A stretch of 64,000 bases of DNA from Acidovorax sp. NCPPB 3576. GTDB lineage: Bacteria > Pseudomonadota > Gammaproteobacteria > Burkholderiales > Burkholderiaceae_C. Location: contig NZ_CP097267.1 of assembly GCF_028473605.1 (NCBI RefSeq), forward strand, positions 4,952,501 to 5,016,500, written 5' to 3'. The position numbers were made by a program, and so were the translations under genes. Shown one piece after another: positions 53,969-62,999 of the stretch; the stretch's first letter is position 1; every line of letters begins with the position of its first letter. Below the pieces are notes generated by a model, which was not told the DNA's origin, ran no database searches, and saw only the letters and a list, made by a program, of their open reading frames with translations.

Positions 53969-54772
53969 TCAGGGGCCGGGGGGCTCGGCGTGCGGCGCAC
54001 GCCGGGCCAGCGCGCGGCGGGCGCGCCAGAGCCGGGCCAGGTGTTCGAAATCGGCCACCAGCGGCGGCACCGACAGGCCCAGCAGGATGGCGGCCAGCGG
54101 CACGACCCAGATGAAGCCCACATGCTTGAACCCGGCCGCGCCCACGAGGCCGCCCACGGTGAACATGCCCAGCAGGCTGGCGAAGAGCTTCAGCCGCGCC
54201 TGGTTGGCATGCACCTGCGCCTCGGGCGGGGTGCCGCTGCGGTTCCAGTACAGCATCTTGCCGATCTCGATGCCCAGGTCGGTCGCCACGCCGGTCATGT
54301 GCGTGGTGCGGATCTGGGCCGAGGACATCTTGGTGACCACCGCGTTCTGCAGCCCCATCAGGAAAGCCAGCAGCAGCACGGTGAGCGGCACGGCAAACGG
54401 GGTGCGCCACTCCAGCGTGATGGCGCCCAGCAGCCCGAAGAGCAGCAACAGCACGGCCTCGACCAGCAGCGGCAGCGCGAAGCCGCTGCGCAGCCGGTGG
54501 TGGCGCGCCCAGTTGACCAGGATGGCGGTGGTGCCCGCGCCCGACATGAAGGCCCACAGCGTGCCCACCGCGCCCAGCACCAGCGCCATGTTGCCCAGCA
54601 CCAGCTGGTCGGCCACCATCGACAGGAACCCGGTCATGTGCGAGGTGTACCGGTGCACCACCAGAAAACCGCCCGCATTCACCGCCCCGGCATTGAAGGC
54701 CAGCAAAAGGCCGAGCAAGCGGTTGGTGGACGGGGTCCGGTGCCGGCCGGTGAGGTGCCGCAGCAGGCGCAT
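53969..54772 (-). CDS. YoaK family (DUF1275) membrane protein
   Basis: A 267-residue inner-membrane protein with six to seven hydrophobic segments. Signature segments are LLAFNAGAVNAGGFLVVHRY, THMTGFLS and MGLQNAVVTKMS, then RTTHMTGVATDLGIEIGK. Function unknown. It lies within the glcE-glcF run with short gaps (4 and 23 nt), so it is co-transcribed with glycolate oxidase genes; a link to glycolate uptake is conceivable but unproven. Confidence 0.87.
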   Translation of the reverse strand: MRLLRHLTGRHRTPSTNRLLGLLLAFNAGAVNAGGFLVVHRYTSHMTGFLSMVADQLVLGNMALVLGAVGTLWAFMSGAGTTAILVNWARHHRLRSGFALPLLVEAVLLLLFGLLGAITLEWRTPFAVPLTVLLLAFLMGLQNAVVTKMSSAQIRTTHMTGVATDLGIEIGKMLYWNRSGTPPEAQVHANQARLKLFASLLGMFTVGGLVGAAGFKHVGFIWVVPLAAILLGLSVPPLVADFEHLARLWRARRALARRAPHAEPPGP

Positions 54773-54776
54773 GGCG

Positions 54777-55901
54777 CTACCGCCCGGGGCCCATCCGGCC
54801 GGGGTTGAAGATGCCCGCCGGATCGAACGCCTGCTGGAGCCGGGAGTGGATCTGCGCCAATGCCTTCTGCGATATGGGTTCAAATCGGCCCATCGCCCTA
54901 GTATCCATTGCCTCTGATGCTATAAAAAGCGAAGCACTACCGCCGACCGCATGCGCCGTCTCGCGCAGCGCCGCGCCCGCGTCCAGCGGGGCCTGCACCC
55001 ACCGCAGGGCGCCGTGCCACTCGATCAGCGGGGGCGCCACGCCGGCAGGCAGCGCCAGCACCGGCGCCGCGGCGGGGACCGACAGGCGCCACAGGGCGTG
55101 GTCCGGGCGCTCGGCCCGGGCGGCGAACCACGGCAGGGCCTGGTCGCGGCAGGCCTGCCAGCCGGTGGCTGCGGCGGCCGCGTCCAGGCATTCGCCCCCC
55201 ATGCTGCGGCACGCGGCCTCGACGGCGGCCACGGCCCCGCGCAGCCGCACCCACAGCGTGCCCGTGCCCCCCGCCCCGCCCTCCCAGCGGCTGGCATTGA
55301 GGGGCAGGGGCTGGCCGCCCCAGGCCTGCAGGCGGCGCAGGGCGTCGGCCGGGTTGCATTCGAAGCGCAGGGTGGCTTCGGCCGGCGGCACGGGCAGCAC
55401 TTTCAGGCTGACCTCGGTGAGCACGCCCAGCGTGCCCCAGGCGCCCACCATGAGGCGGGAGACGTCGTACCCCGCCACGTTCTTCATCACCTGGCCGCCG
55501 AAGCGCAGCAGCTCGGCCCGGCCGTTGATCAGCTCCAGCCCCAGCACGTAGTCGCGCACCGCGCCGACGCTGGCGCGCGCGGGGCCCGACAGCCCGGCGG
55601 CCACCATGCCGCCCACGGTGGAACCCGGGGCGAAATGCGGGGGTTCGAAGGGCAGGCACTGGCCGTGGGCCGCCAGCGCGGCTTCCAGCTCGGCCAGGGG
55701 CGTGCCGGCGCGGACGGTGGCGACCAGCTCGCTCGGCTCGTGGTTCACGATGCCCGACAGGGCGGTGGTGTCCAGGCGCTCGCCCTGCAGCACGGCGGCG
55801 CCGTGGAAGTCCTTGGTGCCCCCGCCGCGGATGCACAGGGGCGCTTGCCGCTCGGCACTGTCGCGCACACGGTCGATGATCTGGCGAAGGGCGGAATCCA
55901 T
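54777..55901 (-). CDS. glcE: Glycolate oxidase FAD-binding subunit
   Basis: The protein has 374 residues. FAD-linked oxidase N-domain (APLCIRGGGTKDFHG; GSTVGGMVAAGLSGPARASVG); C-terminal ending FDPAGIFNPGRM. Residues near 325-340 (IASEAMDTRAMG) are encoded by a copy of the dispersed repeat (54890-54934), inserted in frame just before the conserved RFEP segment. glcD is not in the window; the gene upstream is an SMP-30 hydrolase. Confidence 0.9.
   Translation of the reverse strand: MDSALRQIIDRVRDSAERQAPLCIRGGGTKDFHGAAVLQGERLDTTALSGIVNHEPSELVATVRAGTPLAELEAALAAHGQCLPFEPPHFAPGSTVGGMVAAGLSGPARASVGAVRDYVLGLELINGRAELLRFGGQVMKNVAGYDVSRLMVGAWGTLGVLTEVSLKVLPVPPAEATLRFECNPADALRRLQAWGGQPLPLNASRWEGGAGGTGTLWVRLRGAVAAVEAACRSMGGECLDAAAAATGWQACRDQALPWFAARAERPDHALWRLSVPAAAPVLALPAGVAPPLIEWHGALRWVQAPLDAGAALRETAHAVGGSASLFIASEAMDTRAMGRFEPISQKALAQIHSRLQQAFDPAGIFNPGRMGPGR
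54890..54934 (-). repeat. Dispersed hairpin repeat, copy G inside glcE
   Basis: The minus strand reads TTTATAGCATCAGAGGCAAT, then GGATACTAGGGCGATGG. GGCAATG-AT-CTAGGGCG is shared with copy E at 38581-38600. It keeps the glcE frame open. Confidence 0.65.
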
Positions 55902-56031
55902 GGCGTGGATCGTACCGGCCCCCCTTTGCCAGCGGGGCTCGACCGGCCGTGAATTTTTTGAACGCCGGGCGTGAATCCGCCCACGGGCCACCGGCGGGCA
56001 TCCGGCAAGCGCTCAGACGTTCAGCAGTCGT

Positions 56032-57009
56032 TCAGGCGAGGCCCTCGGGCAGTTGCCTCTCTTCGTACCAGTTCACCGGCCGGCCGGCCACCGGCAGGCG
56101 CTCGCCGGCGACCAGCAGGTGGCCCGCATGCGGCTCGCGCGCCAGCTCGTCGGCCGGGCGCCCCTGGCGGGCCGAGGTGACGAAGAGCGTGGCGCCCTCA
56201 TCGCCGCCTCCGCCCAGGCAGGGCATGGTGGGGCACTGCGCCGGCACGGGAAGGTCGGCCACGATCTCGCCGCCGGGCGACAGCCGCAGCACGCGGCCAC
56301 CCTCGTACATGGCGCACCAGTAGTGGCCTTCGGCATCCACCGCCGCGCCGTCGGGCCGGCCGCCGTAGCCCGGCTGGCCGGGCTTCCAGCCATCGGGCTT
56401 GGGCGCGAAGGCATGCAGCACGCGCGGCGCGCCCACAGGCTCGCCCGAGGCATCGCACTGCCAGGCGCGGATGGTGTGCGAGGGCGTATCGACCCAATAC
56501 AAGGTGCCGCCATCCGGCGACCAGGCCAGGCCGTTGGCGGTGGCCACTCCGTCCAGCATCTGGCGCACGCGGGGCGCCCCGGCGCCGCGCCCATCGACGC
56601 AGTACAGCGCAGCCACCGGCTGGCGCGGACCCGCGGCGGGCTCGTGCATCGTGCCCACCCAGAAGCGGCCCAGGGCGTCGCACTTGCCGTCGTTGGCGCG
56701 CTCCGTGGCCGGATCGATCGGCAGCCGGGCCACCGGCACCAGGGGGCCGCCCCAGTCCTTGGCGCGGCAGAGGGTGTCGCGCAGGGCGATCACCAGGCCG
56801 CTGGGCTCGCCCGCGGTGCGGGCCGGCGCGATGCAGCCGGGCTCGGACGGCATGGCCCAGCGCTCGGACTGGCCCGAGGCGGGGTGGAACCGGCACAGCG
56901 CGCGGCCGGCGATGTCCACCCAGTACAGGCGCGATTCGACGGGGTGCCAGAACGGCGATTCGCCCAGTTGGTCGGGCTCGGATGTGGCGGGGCGCCAGTC
57001 CATGGGCAT
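56032..57009 (-). CDS. SMP-30/gluconolactonase family hydrolase
   Basis: A 325-residue six-bladed propeller. Metal-site motifs: GESPFWHPVESRLYWVD (Glu), ERANDGKCDALGRFWVGTM (Asn) and the Asp of GRPDGAAVDAEGHYWCAMY. The start at 57009 has AGGAG 8 nt upstream. It hydrolyses sugar lactones in sugar-acid catabolism. Confidence 0.9.
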   Translation of the reverse strand: MPMDWRPATSEPDQLGESPFWHPVESRLYWVDIAGRALCRFHPASGQSERWAMPSEPGCIAPARTAGEPSGLVIALRDTLCRAKDWGGPLVPVARLPIDPATERANDGKCDALGRFWVGTMHEPAAGPRQPVAALYCVDGRGAGAPRVRQMLDGVATANGLAWSPDGGTLYWVDTPSHTIRAWQCDASGEPVGAPRVLHAFAPKPDGWKPGQPGYGGRPDGAAVDAEGHYWCAMYEGGRVLRLSPGGEIVADLPVPAQCPTMPCLGGGGDEGATLFVTSARQGRPADELAREPHAGHLLVAGERLPVAGRPVNWYEERQLPEGLA

Positions 57010-57103
57010 GCGGGGTTCTCCTGGAATCGAGTGGATGGGGCCGGCGCGGCCCACGTTCCGCGCGCCTGCCTGCCCCATTATTCGCGGCCGGCCGGCAGCG
57101 GCC

Positions 57104-57132
57104 AAAAAAAAGGCCCACCTTGCGGCGGGCCC
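57104..57132 (-). terminator. Rho-independent terminator downstream of amt
   Basis: On the minus strand, GGCCCGCCGCAAGGTGGGCC forms a stem-loop followed by eight T. It lies about 80 nt after the amt stop codon. Confidence 0.87.
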
Positions 57133-57210
57133 AATGTCCAGGAAAAGTATCTCGCTTGGTTTTCGCACCGCCGCGATGCCACCAGTCACCGCGGCAGGGA
57201 TCTCGGCCGG

Positions 57211-58647
57211 TCAGCGGTTGTAGGCGGTCTCGCCGTGCGACGTGATGTCCAGGCCTTCGCGCTCGGCCTCTTCCGGCACACGCAGGCCCACCAGCAGGTC
57301 GGCGATCTTGTAGGCGATGAAGGCCACGACGCCGGACCACACGATGGTCACCAGCACGCTCTTGAGCTGGATCCAGACCTGTGCGCCCATGGCGAACGTG
57401 TCGGGGGTCAGGCCGCCCGTGCCGCCCAGGCCTTGCGATGCGAACACGCCGGTCAGGATGGCACCGATGATGCCGCCCACGCCGTGCACGCCGAACACAT
57501 CGAACGCATCGTCGGCGCCCAGCATCTTCTTGAGGCCACCCACGCCCCAGAGGCAGACCACGCCGGCGATCAGGCCGAGCACGATGGAGCCCATGGGACC
57601 GACGAAACCGGCGGCCGGCGTGACGGCCACCAGGCCCGCCACGGCGCCCGATGCAGCGCCCAGCATGGAAGCCTTGCCCTTGTGCAGCGACTCGCCGGCC
57701 AGCCAGCTCAGCGTGGCAGCGGCCGTGGCCAGGACGGTGTTGATGAAGGCCAGGCCCGCAGCGCCGTTGGCGGCACCGGCGGAGCCGGCGTTGAAGCCGA
57801 ACCAGCCCACCCACAGCAGCGAGGCACCGACCATGGTCAGCGTCAGGCTGTGGGGCGTGAGCGCTTCCTTGCCGAAGCCGATGCGCTTGCCCACCATGTA
57901 GGCGCCCACCAGGCCGGCGATCCCGGCGTTGATGTGCACCACGGTGCCGCCGGCGAAGTCGAGCGCGCCGTCCTTCGCCAACAGGCCACCGCCCCACACC
58001 ATGTGCGCCATGGGGATGTAGCTGAAGGTGAACCACAGCACGCTGAAGATCAGCACGGCGGAGAACTTGATGCGTTCGGCGAACGAGCCCACGATCAGCG
58101 CCACGGTGATGGCCGCGAAGGTGCCCTGGAAGGCCACGAACACGTATTCAGGGATGGTCGGCAGCGCGCCCGAGAGCGTGTCTGGCGCGATGCCCTTGAG
58201 GAAGATCTTGTCGAAGCCGCCGAAGAACGTGCCCTCGCCGCCGAACGTGAGGGTGTAGCCGTACACGGCCCACAGCACGCTCATCAGCGAGAAGATCACG
58301 AACACCTGCACCAGCACCGACAGCATGTTCTTGGAGCGGGCCAGGCCGCCGTAGAACAGGGCCAGCCCCGGAATCGTCATGAGGATCACGAGCAGCGTGG
58401 AGGTCAGCATCCAGGCCGTGTCGCCCGAGTCGAGCTTGGGTGTGGGGGCGGCGGCCGGCGCTGCGGCCGCGGCGGCTTCCGCCGGTGCGGGTGCGGCCGC
58501 CACGGGCGCAGGGGCTGCGACCGCAGGGGCTGCGGCGGGCGCCGTGGCCGATGCGGGTTCGGATGCCGCGGGCGTCTGGGCCAGCACGGCGGTGCCGGAG
58601 GCCATCAGGCTCAACCCCAGCAGGAAGGAAGCAAGCAGTTTTTTCAT
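57211..58647 (-). CDS. amt: Ammonium transporter (Amt/MEP/Rh)
   Basis: A 478-residue protein with a cleavable signal peptide (MKKLLASFLLGLSLMASGTAVLAQ), an Ala/Pro-rich periplasmic stretch of about 45 residues, then 11 membrane segments. Pore motifs: GGLARSKNMLSVLVQ, DFAGGTVVHINAG and HGVGGIIGA with the conserved His. The C-terminal tail can bind GlnK. Last gene of the torF-glnK-amt operon. Confidence 0.95.
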   Translation of the reverse strand: MKKLLASFLLGLSLMASGTAVLAQTPAASEPASATAPAAAPAVAAPAPVAAAPAPAEAAAAAAPAAAPTPKLDSGDTAWMLTSTLLVILMTIPGLALFYGGLARSKNMLSVLVQVFVIFSLMSVLWAVYGYTLTFGGEGTFFGGFDKIFLKGIAPDTLSGALPTIPEYVFVAFQGTFAAITVALIVGSFAERIKFSAVLIFSVLWFTFSYIPMAHMVWGGGLLAKDGALDFAGGTVVHINAGIAGLVGAYMVGKRIGFGKEALTPHSLTLTMVGASLLWVGWFGFNAGSAGAANGAAGLAFINTVLATAAATLSWLAGESLHKGKASMLGAASGAVAGLVAVTPAAGFVGPMGSIVLGLIAGVVCLWGVGGLKKMLGADDAFDVFGVHGVGGIIGAILTGVFASQGLGGTGGLTPDTFAMGAQVWIQLKSVLVTIVWSGVVAFIAYKIADLLVGLRVPEEAEREGLDITSHGETAYNR

Positions 58648-58693
58648 GGCAGTTTCTCTTGGGTGTCTGGTGACAGGCGCGGGGGGCCGGGCC

Positions 58694-59804
<1,111 letters not shown>

Positions 59805-59845
59805 GGTTCCTCCGGGGGGTGGCTGATTAGGGATGTCCACGCTCC

Positions 59846-59862
59846 AAGCATGGACCGTGCCA
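59846..59862 (-). promoter_or_regulatory. Sigma-54 promoter of torF-glnK-amt
   Basis: The minus strand reads TGGCACGGTCCATGCTT: the GG-N10-GC core is exact, with one mismatch to TGGCACG-N4-TTGCT. It lies 42 nt upstream of the torF start, giving a leader of about 30 nt. Confidence 0.85.
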
Positions 59863-59949
59863 TCTCCCCTGCGCGGTGCCGTCCGGGCCCCTGCCCCGGC
59901 AGGCAGGTATGCCGAAAGTGGTTACATGCTATGCGCCCGCGTTACTTTT

Positions 59950-59966
59950 TGCACCATTGCAGTGCC
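59950..59966. promoter_or_regulatory. NtrC-like binding site 1
   Basis: TGCACCATTGCAGTGCC fits the GCAC-N7-GTGC pattern of NtrC sites (as in glnA TGCACTATATTGGTGCA). It lies about 90-100 bp upstream of the sigma-54 element, a normal enhancer distance. Confidence 0.65.
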
Positions 59967-60029
59967 GCCGAGACCATCGATTGGCGTGTTTGGCACAACA
60001 CGCACCATTCTGGGGAAAGTACGGCGGGA

Positions 60030-60045
60030 CACACTGTGTTGGTGC
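60030..60045. promoter_or_regulatory. NtrC-like binding site 2
   Basis: CACACTGTGTTGGTGC agrees with the NtrC consensus at 12 of 16 positions, with one strong half (TTGGTGC). It lies about 80 bp further upstream than site 1; paired sites are usual at NtrC enhancers. Confidence 0.5.
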
Positions 60046-60138
60046 GTCCCGCCGCGTGCGCTCCACCCCTGGGCGCACTTCGCGTCGTTGGAGGAGTTTC
60101 AAGGGTCCCTCAACCCCTCATGCAATGCCCGGCAGCCC

Positions 60139-61770
60139 TCAGCGCGCCGCCCGGGCCTTGAGCCATTGCAAGGGGTGCGGCGGCCGCGACGAATCGTCCG
60201 GCGCGGAAGGCGGAGGCGCCGCTGGCGGCATGGAGCGCAGCTCGACCTGGATGCCGCGCTCTTGCGCATGGGCCATGAAGTCGTCCAGCGCCTCTCGGAT
60301 ATCGCGGTCCATGAAGCCGCAGTTGCAGCCATCGACGACCAGCGAATGCCCCGGCTGCACCCGGTTCAGGTGATTGCGCAGCGTGGCCTTGCTGAAGAAC
60401 GAGACATCCTTGCTGAGCCGGATCAGGTGGACGTTGCCCTCGGAGATCATCGTCAGCGCACCGCGCGTATTCGCCTGGATCAGGAAGAGCATGCTGCAGG
60501 CCAGGCCGATGAGGATGCCGATGAGCAGGTCGGTCGCCAGGATCGCGCCCACCGTGACCGCGAACGGCACGAACGCCGACCAGCCCTCGCGCCAGACCGC
60601 AGCGATCATGGCCGGCTTGGCCAGCTTGAACCCGGTGTGCAGCAGCACGGCGGCCAGCGCGGCCAACGGCACCCATTGCAGGAATTCCGAGAGGAACAGC
60701 ACGCTCGCCAGCAGCAGCACGCCGTGGAACACCGCCGACAGCCGGGTGCGCGCACCGGACTGGATGTTGGCCGAAGTGCGCACGATCACCGCCGTGATCG
60801 GCAGGCCACCCAGCAGGCCGGCCAGCATGTTGCCCACCCCTTGCGCCTGCAGTTCGCGGTTGGGCGGTGCCACCCGCTTGAGCGGATCGAGCCGGTCGGC
60901 CGCCTCCAGGCTCAGCAGCGTCTCCAGGCTGGCCACGACGGCCAGGGTGAAGGCGATGGTGTAGACCTCCGGCCGCGCCAAGGCCGACCAGTCGGGCGAG
61001 GCGAGCTGCGACCACAGCGCGCCCAGGCTGTCGCCCTCGGGCAGGGCCACGCGCTGGTGGTCGGGCAGCGCGATGGACGGCTCGGTGGCCAGGGCGACGG
61101 CCTGGTAACCAATGCCCCAGAGCACCGCCAGCAGCGGCCCGGGCAGCCGGCCGATCAGCGGCAGGCGCTTGGCCCAAGGGGAATCCCAGGCAAACAGGAT
61201 GGCCAGCGCACCGGCGGCGATGATCACCGCGCTGCCGGTGACGGCACCGACCAGTCGGCCCAGGTCGTCGAATCCGTCGATCGTGCGGGGCACCAGGCGC
61301 ATGGCCTGCTCGCCGGAGACGAAGCCGAACGCCACCGGAAGCTGCTTGAGGATCAGGATCAGCCCGATCGCGGCCAGCATGCCCTTGATGACCGGCGAAG
61401 GAAAGCAGGCGCCGAGGTCACCCGCCTGCAGGCGGCCGAACAGCCACTGCAGCGCGCCCGCGACCAGCACGGCCACGAGGAATGCCTCGAAGCTCCCCAG
61501 CTTGGTGATCGCATCGACCACGATCACGACCAGGCCGGCCGCAGGCCCGCTCACGCTGAGTTGCGAGCCCGACAGCCAGGCCACGACGAGGCCGCCCACG
61601 ATGCCGGAGACCAGGCCCGCCAGCAGCGGCACGCCGCTGGCCAGAGCGATCCCCAGGCACAGCGGCAGGGCCACGAGGAAGACGACGACGCCCGCCGGCA
61701 CGTCGCTGCGCCAATGGGCGAGAAGGCCCGTGGCCGATGTGCCGGCCGGGTTGCGAAGGGTGTTTTGCAT
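60139..61770 (-). CDS. SulP-family anion transporter, probable bicarbonate transporter
   Basis: A 543-residue inner-membrane protein with about 12 segments, a SulP core (PAGVVVFLVALPLCLGIALA; SGPAAGLVVIVVDAI) and a C-terminal STAS-like domain (HLIRLSKDVSFFSKATLRNH, VVDGCNCGFMDRDIREALDD). The gene follows a beta-carbonic anhydrase gene by 18 nt. That pairing favours bicarbonate over sulfate as substrate. Confidence 0.87.
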   Translation of the reverse strand: MQNTLRNPAGTSATGLLAHWRSDVPAGVVVFLVALPLCLGIALASGVPLLAGLVSGIVGGLVVAWLSGSQLSVSGPAAGLVVIVVDAITKLGSFEAFLVAVLVAGALQWLFGRLQAGDLGACFPSPVIKGMLAAIGLILILKQLPVAFGFVSGEQAMRLVPRTIDGFDDLGRLVGAVTGSAVIIAAGALAILFAWDSPWAKRLPLIGRLPGPLLAVLWGIGYQAVALATEPSIALPDHQRVALPEGDSLGALWSQLASPDWSALARPEVYTIAFTLAVVASLETLLSLEAADRLDPLKRVAPPNRELQAQGVGNMLAGLLGGLPITAVIVRTSANIQSGARTRLSAVFHGVLLLASVLFLSEFLQWVPLAALAAVLLHTGFKLAKPAMIAAVWREGWSAFVPFAVTVGAILATDLLIGILIGLACSMLFLIQANTRGALTMISEGNVHLIRLSKDVSFFSKATLRNHLNRVQPGHSLVVDGCNCGFMDRDIREALDDFMAHAQERGIQVELRSMPPAAPPPSAPDDSSRPPHPLQWLKARAAR

Positions 61771-61788
61771 GGTGGGTACTCCTTCGCG

Positions 61789-62451
61789 TCAGGCCGCTGC
61801 GGCCAGTTGGATGCTGTCGGCGTCGATGTCCAGCACCTGGCGCAGGCGCCCGTCGCGCAAGGCATAGACCCAGCCCAGCAGCCGCAGGGGCTGCCCGCGT
61901 TGCCACGCCCGCTGCACCTGGGGCGTGGCCGCGAGCGTGTGGACCTGATCGGCCACGTTCAGCTCGACGAACCGGCCCACCCGGGCCGCGACCTCATCGT
62001 CATCGGCAGGATCGGGGGCGGTGTTGCCATCAATCTCGCCCGCGCGGCGGCGGTACAGGGCCCGCAGCGGGCGCAGATGCTCGGCGAGATAGTCGCCCCG
62101 CGCCGGTACGGCGCTGTCGGCCGGCATCAGCGCAGCCCGGACGCCGCCGCACCCTTCGTGGCCGCAGACGATCACGTACTGGACCTGGAGCACGTCGAGG
62201 GCGTATTGCAGCGCACTCATGATGTTGGGATCGTCCGGGCGGACCAGATTGGCCACGCTGCGGTGAACGAACAGCTCGCCCGGCAGCGCATTGGTGACGC
62301 TCTCGGCGGGCACGCGGCTGTCGGCGCACCCGATCCAGAAGACGCGCGGCTGCTGGCCAGCCACCAGATTCTCGAAAAATGCCGGATCGCGTGACGTCAT
62401 TTCGTCAGCCCAGGCGCGGTTTTGAAGCATGAGACGCGTGGTCAGATCCAT
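61789..62451 (-). CDS. can: Beta-carbonic anhydrase
   Basis: The protein has 220 residues. Zinc ligands Cys42, His98 and Cys101 with the Asp44-Arg46 dyad (IGCADSRVPAE; CGHEGCGG), the same numbering as E. coli Can. It interconverts CO2 and bicarbonate, and is co-transcribed with the SulP transporter. GGAGG precedes the start. Confidence 0.94.
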   Translation of the reverse strand: MDLTTRLMLQNRAWADEMTSRDPAFFENLVAGQQPRVFWIGCADSRVPAESVTNALPGELFVHRSVANLVRPDDPNIMSALQYALDVLQVQYVIVCGHEGCGGVRAALMPADSAVPARGDYLAEHLRPLRALYRRRAGEIDGNTAPDPADDDEVAARVGRFVELNVADQVHTLAATPQVQRAWQRGQPLRLLGWVYALRDGRLRQVLDIDADSIQLAAAA

Positions 62452-62999
62452 GGAAACCTCCGTGTTGTTGATTAGATGCTGCAGTGCAACACGGTATTAG
62501 GCTAGATCAAAAACCGCGCATATTCTAAATATGGGGTTTTTATGTTTCATTTGCTTTCGTGTGACGCGAAAAATTGGCCCGCCACTTCGCCAGATTTCAC
62601 TTGATATAAGGAAAATTTATTTAATCCATCGAGTGAAAATAATATTCAAGCCATCAATAAAGTACGGAGATGTACATTATTAAACGTGGGTTTATCTTTT
62701 ATCGAAAGACCCTTCGATTGCATTAACCATTGAATGTCAAAGGTCGTCCGCGATTAACCCCGACGAGTGCATGCATTCAAAGACAGGCACGACCACCGAA
62801 CCGGAAAATTGCGTTGAAGCGTCCTTCACCCCTGCCCGCCGTTGCTCGCCCATCGGGGGGGCAGGAGGTCCCAACCAGGCCGACACGGCGTTCGAAGCGA
62901 TCGCCGCCGTGTCGGCATGGGGTGATTGCCTATATCCTCGCCCTTCGCAATTCAGGCGCTGGCCGCGAGCCGGCTTTCCAACGAGGGAGAAAATCAACC
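62452..62999. other. AT-rich intergenic region between carbonic anhydrase and comM
   Basis: About 550 bp between divergent genes. The part 62480-62760 is strikingly AT-rich (e.g. ATATTCTAAATATGGGG near 62520) and has no open frame with coding character. It probably holds the carbonic anhydrase promoter. No RNA gene or known site was recognised. Confidence 0.5.

Noticed and set aside
59991..60006. Second sigma-54-like GG-N10-GC match on the minus strand (TGGTGCGTGTTGTGCC)
   Set aside because: Poor match outside the core and too far from torF; the element at 59846-59862 is far better.
62500..62512. FNR/Anr-like half site TTGATCTAG upstream of the carbonic anhydrase gene
   Set aside because: Only one half fits TTGAT-N4-ATCAA; the other half has several mismatches.
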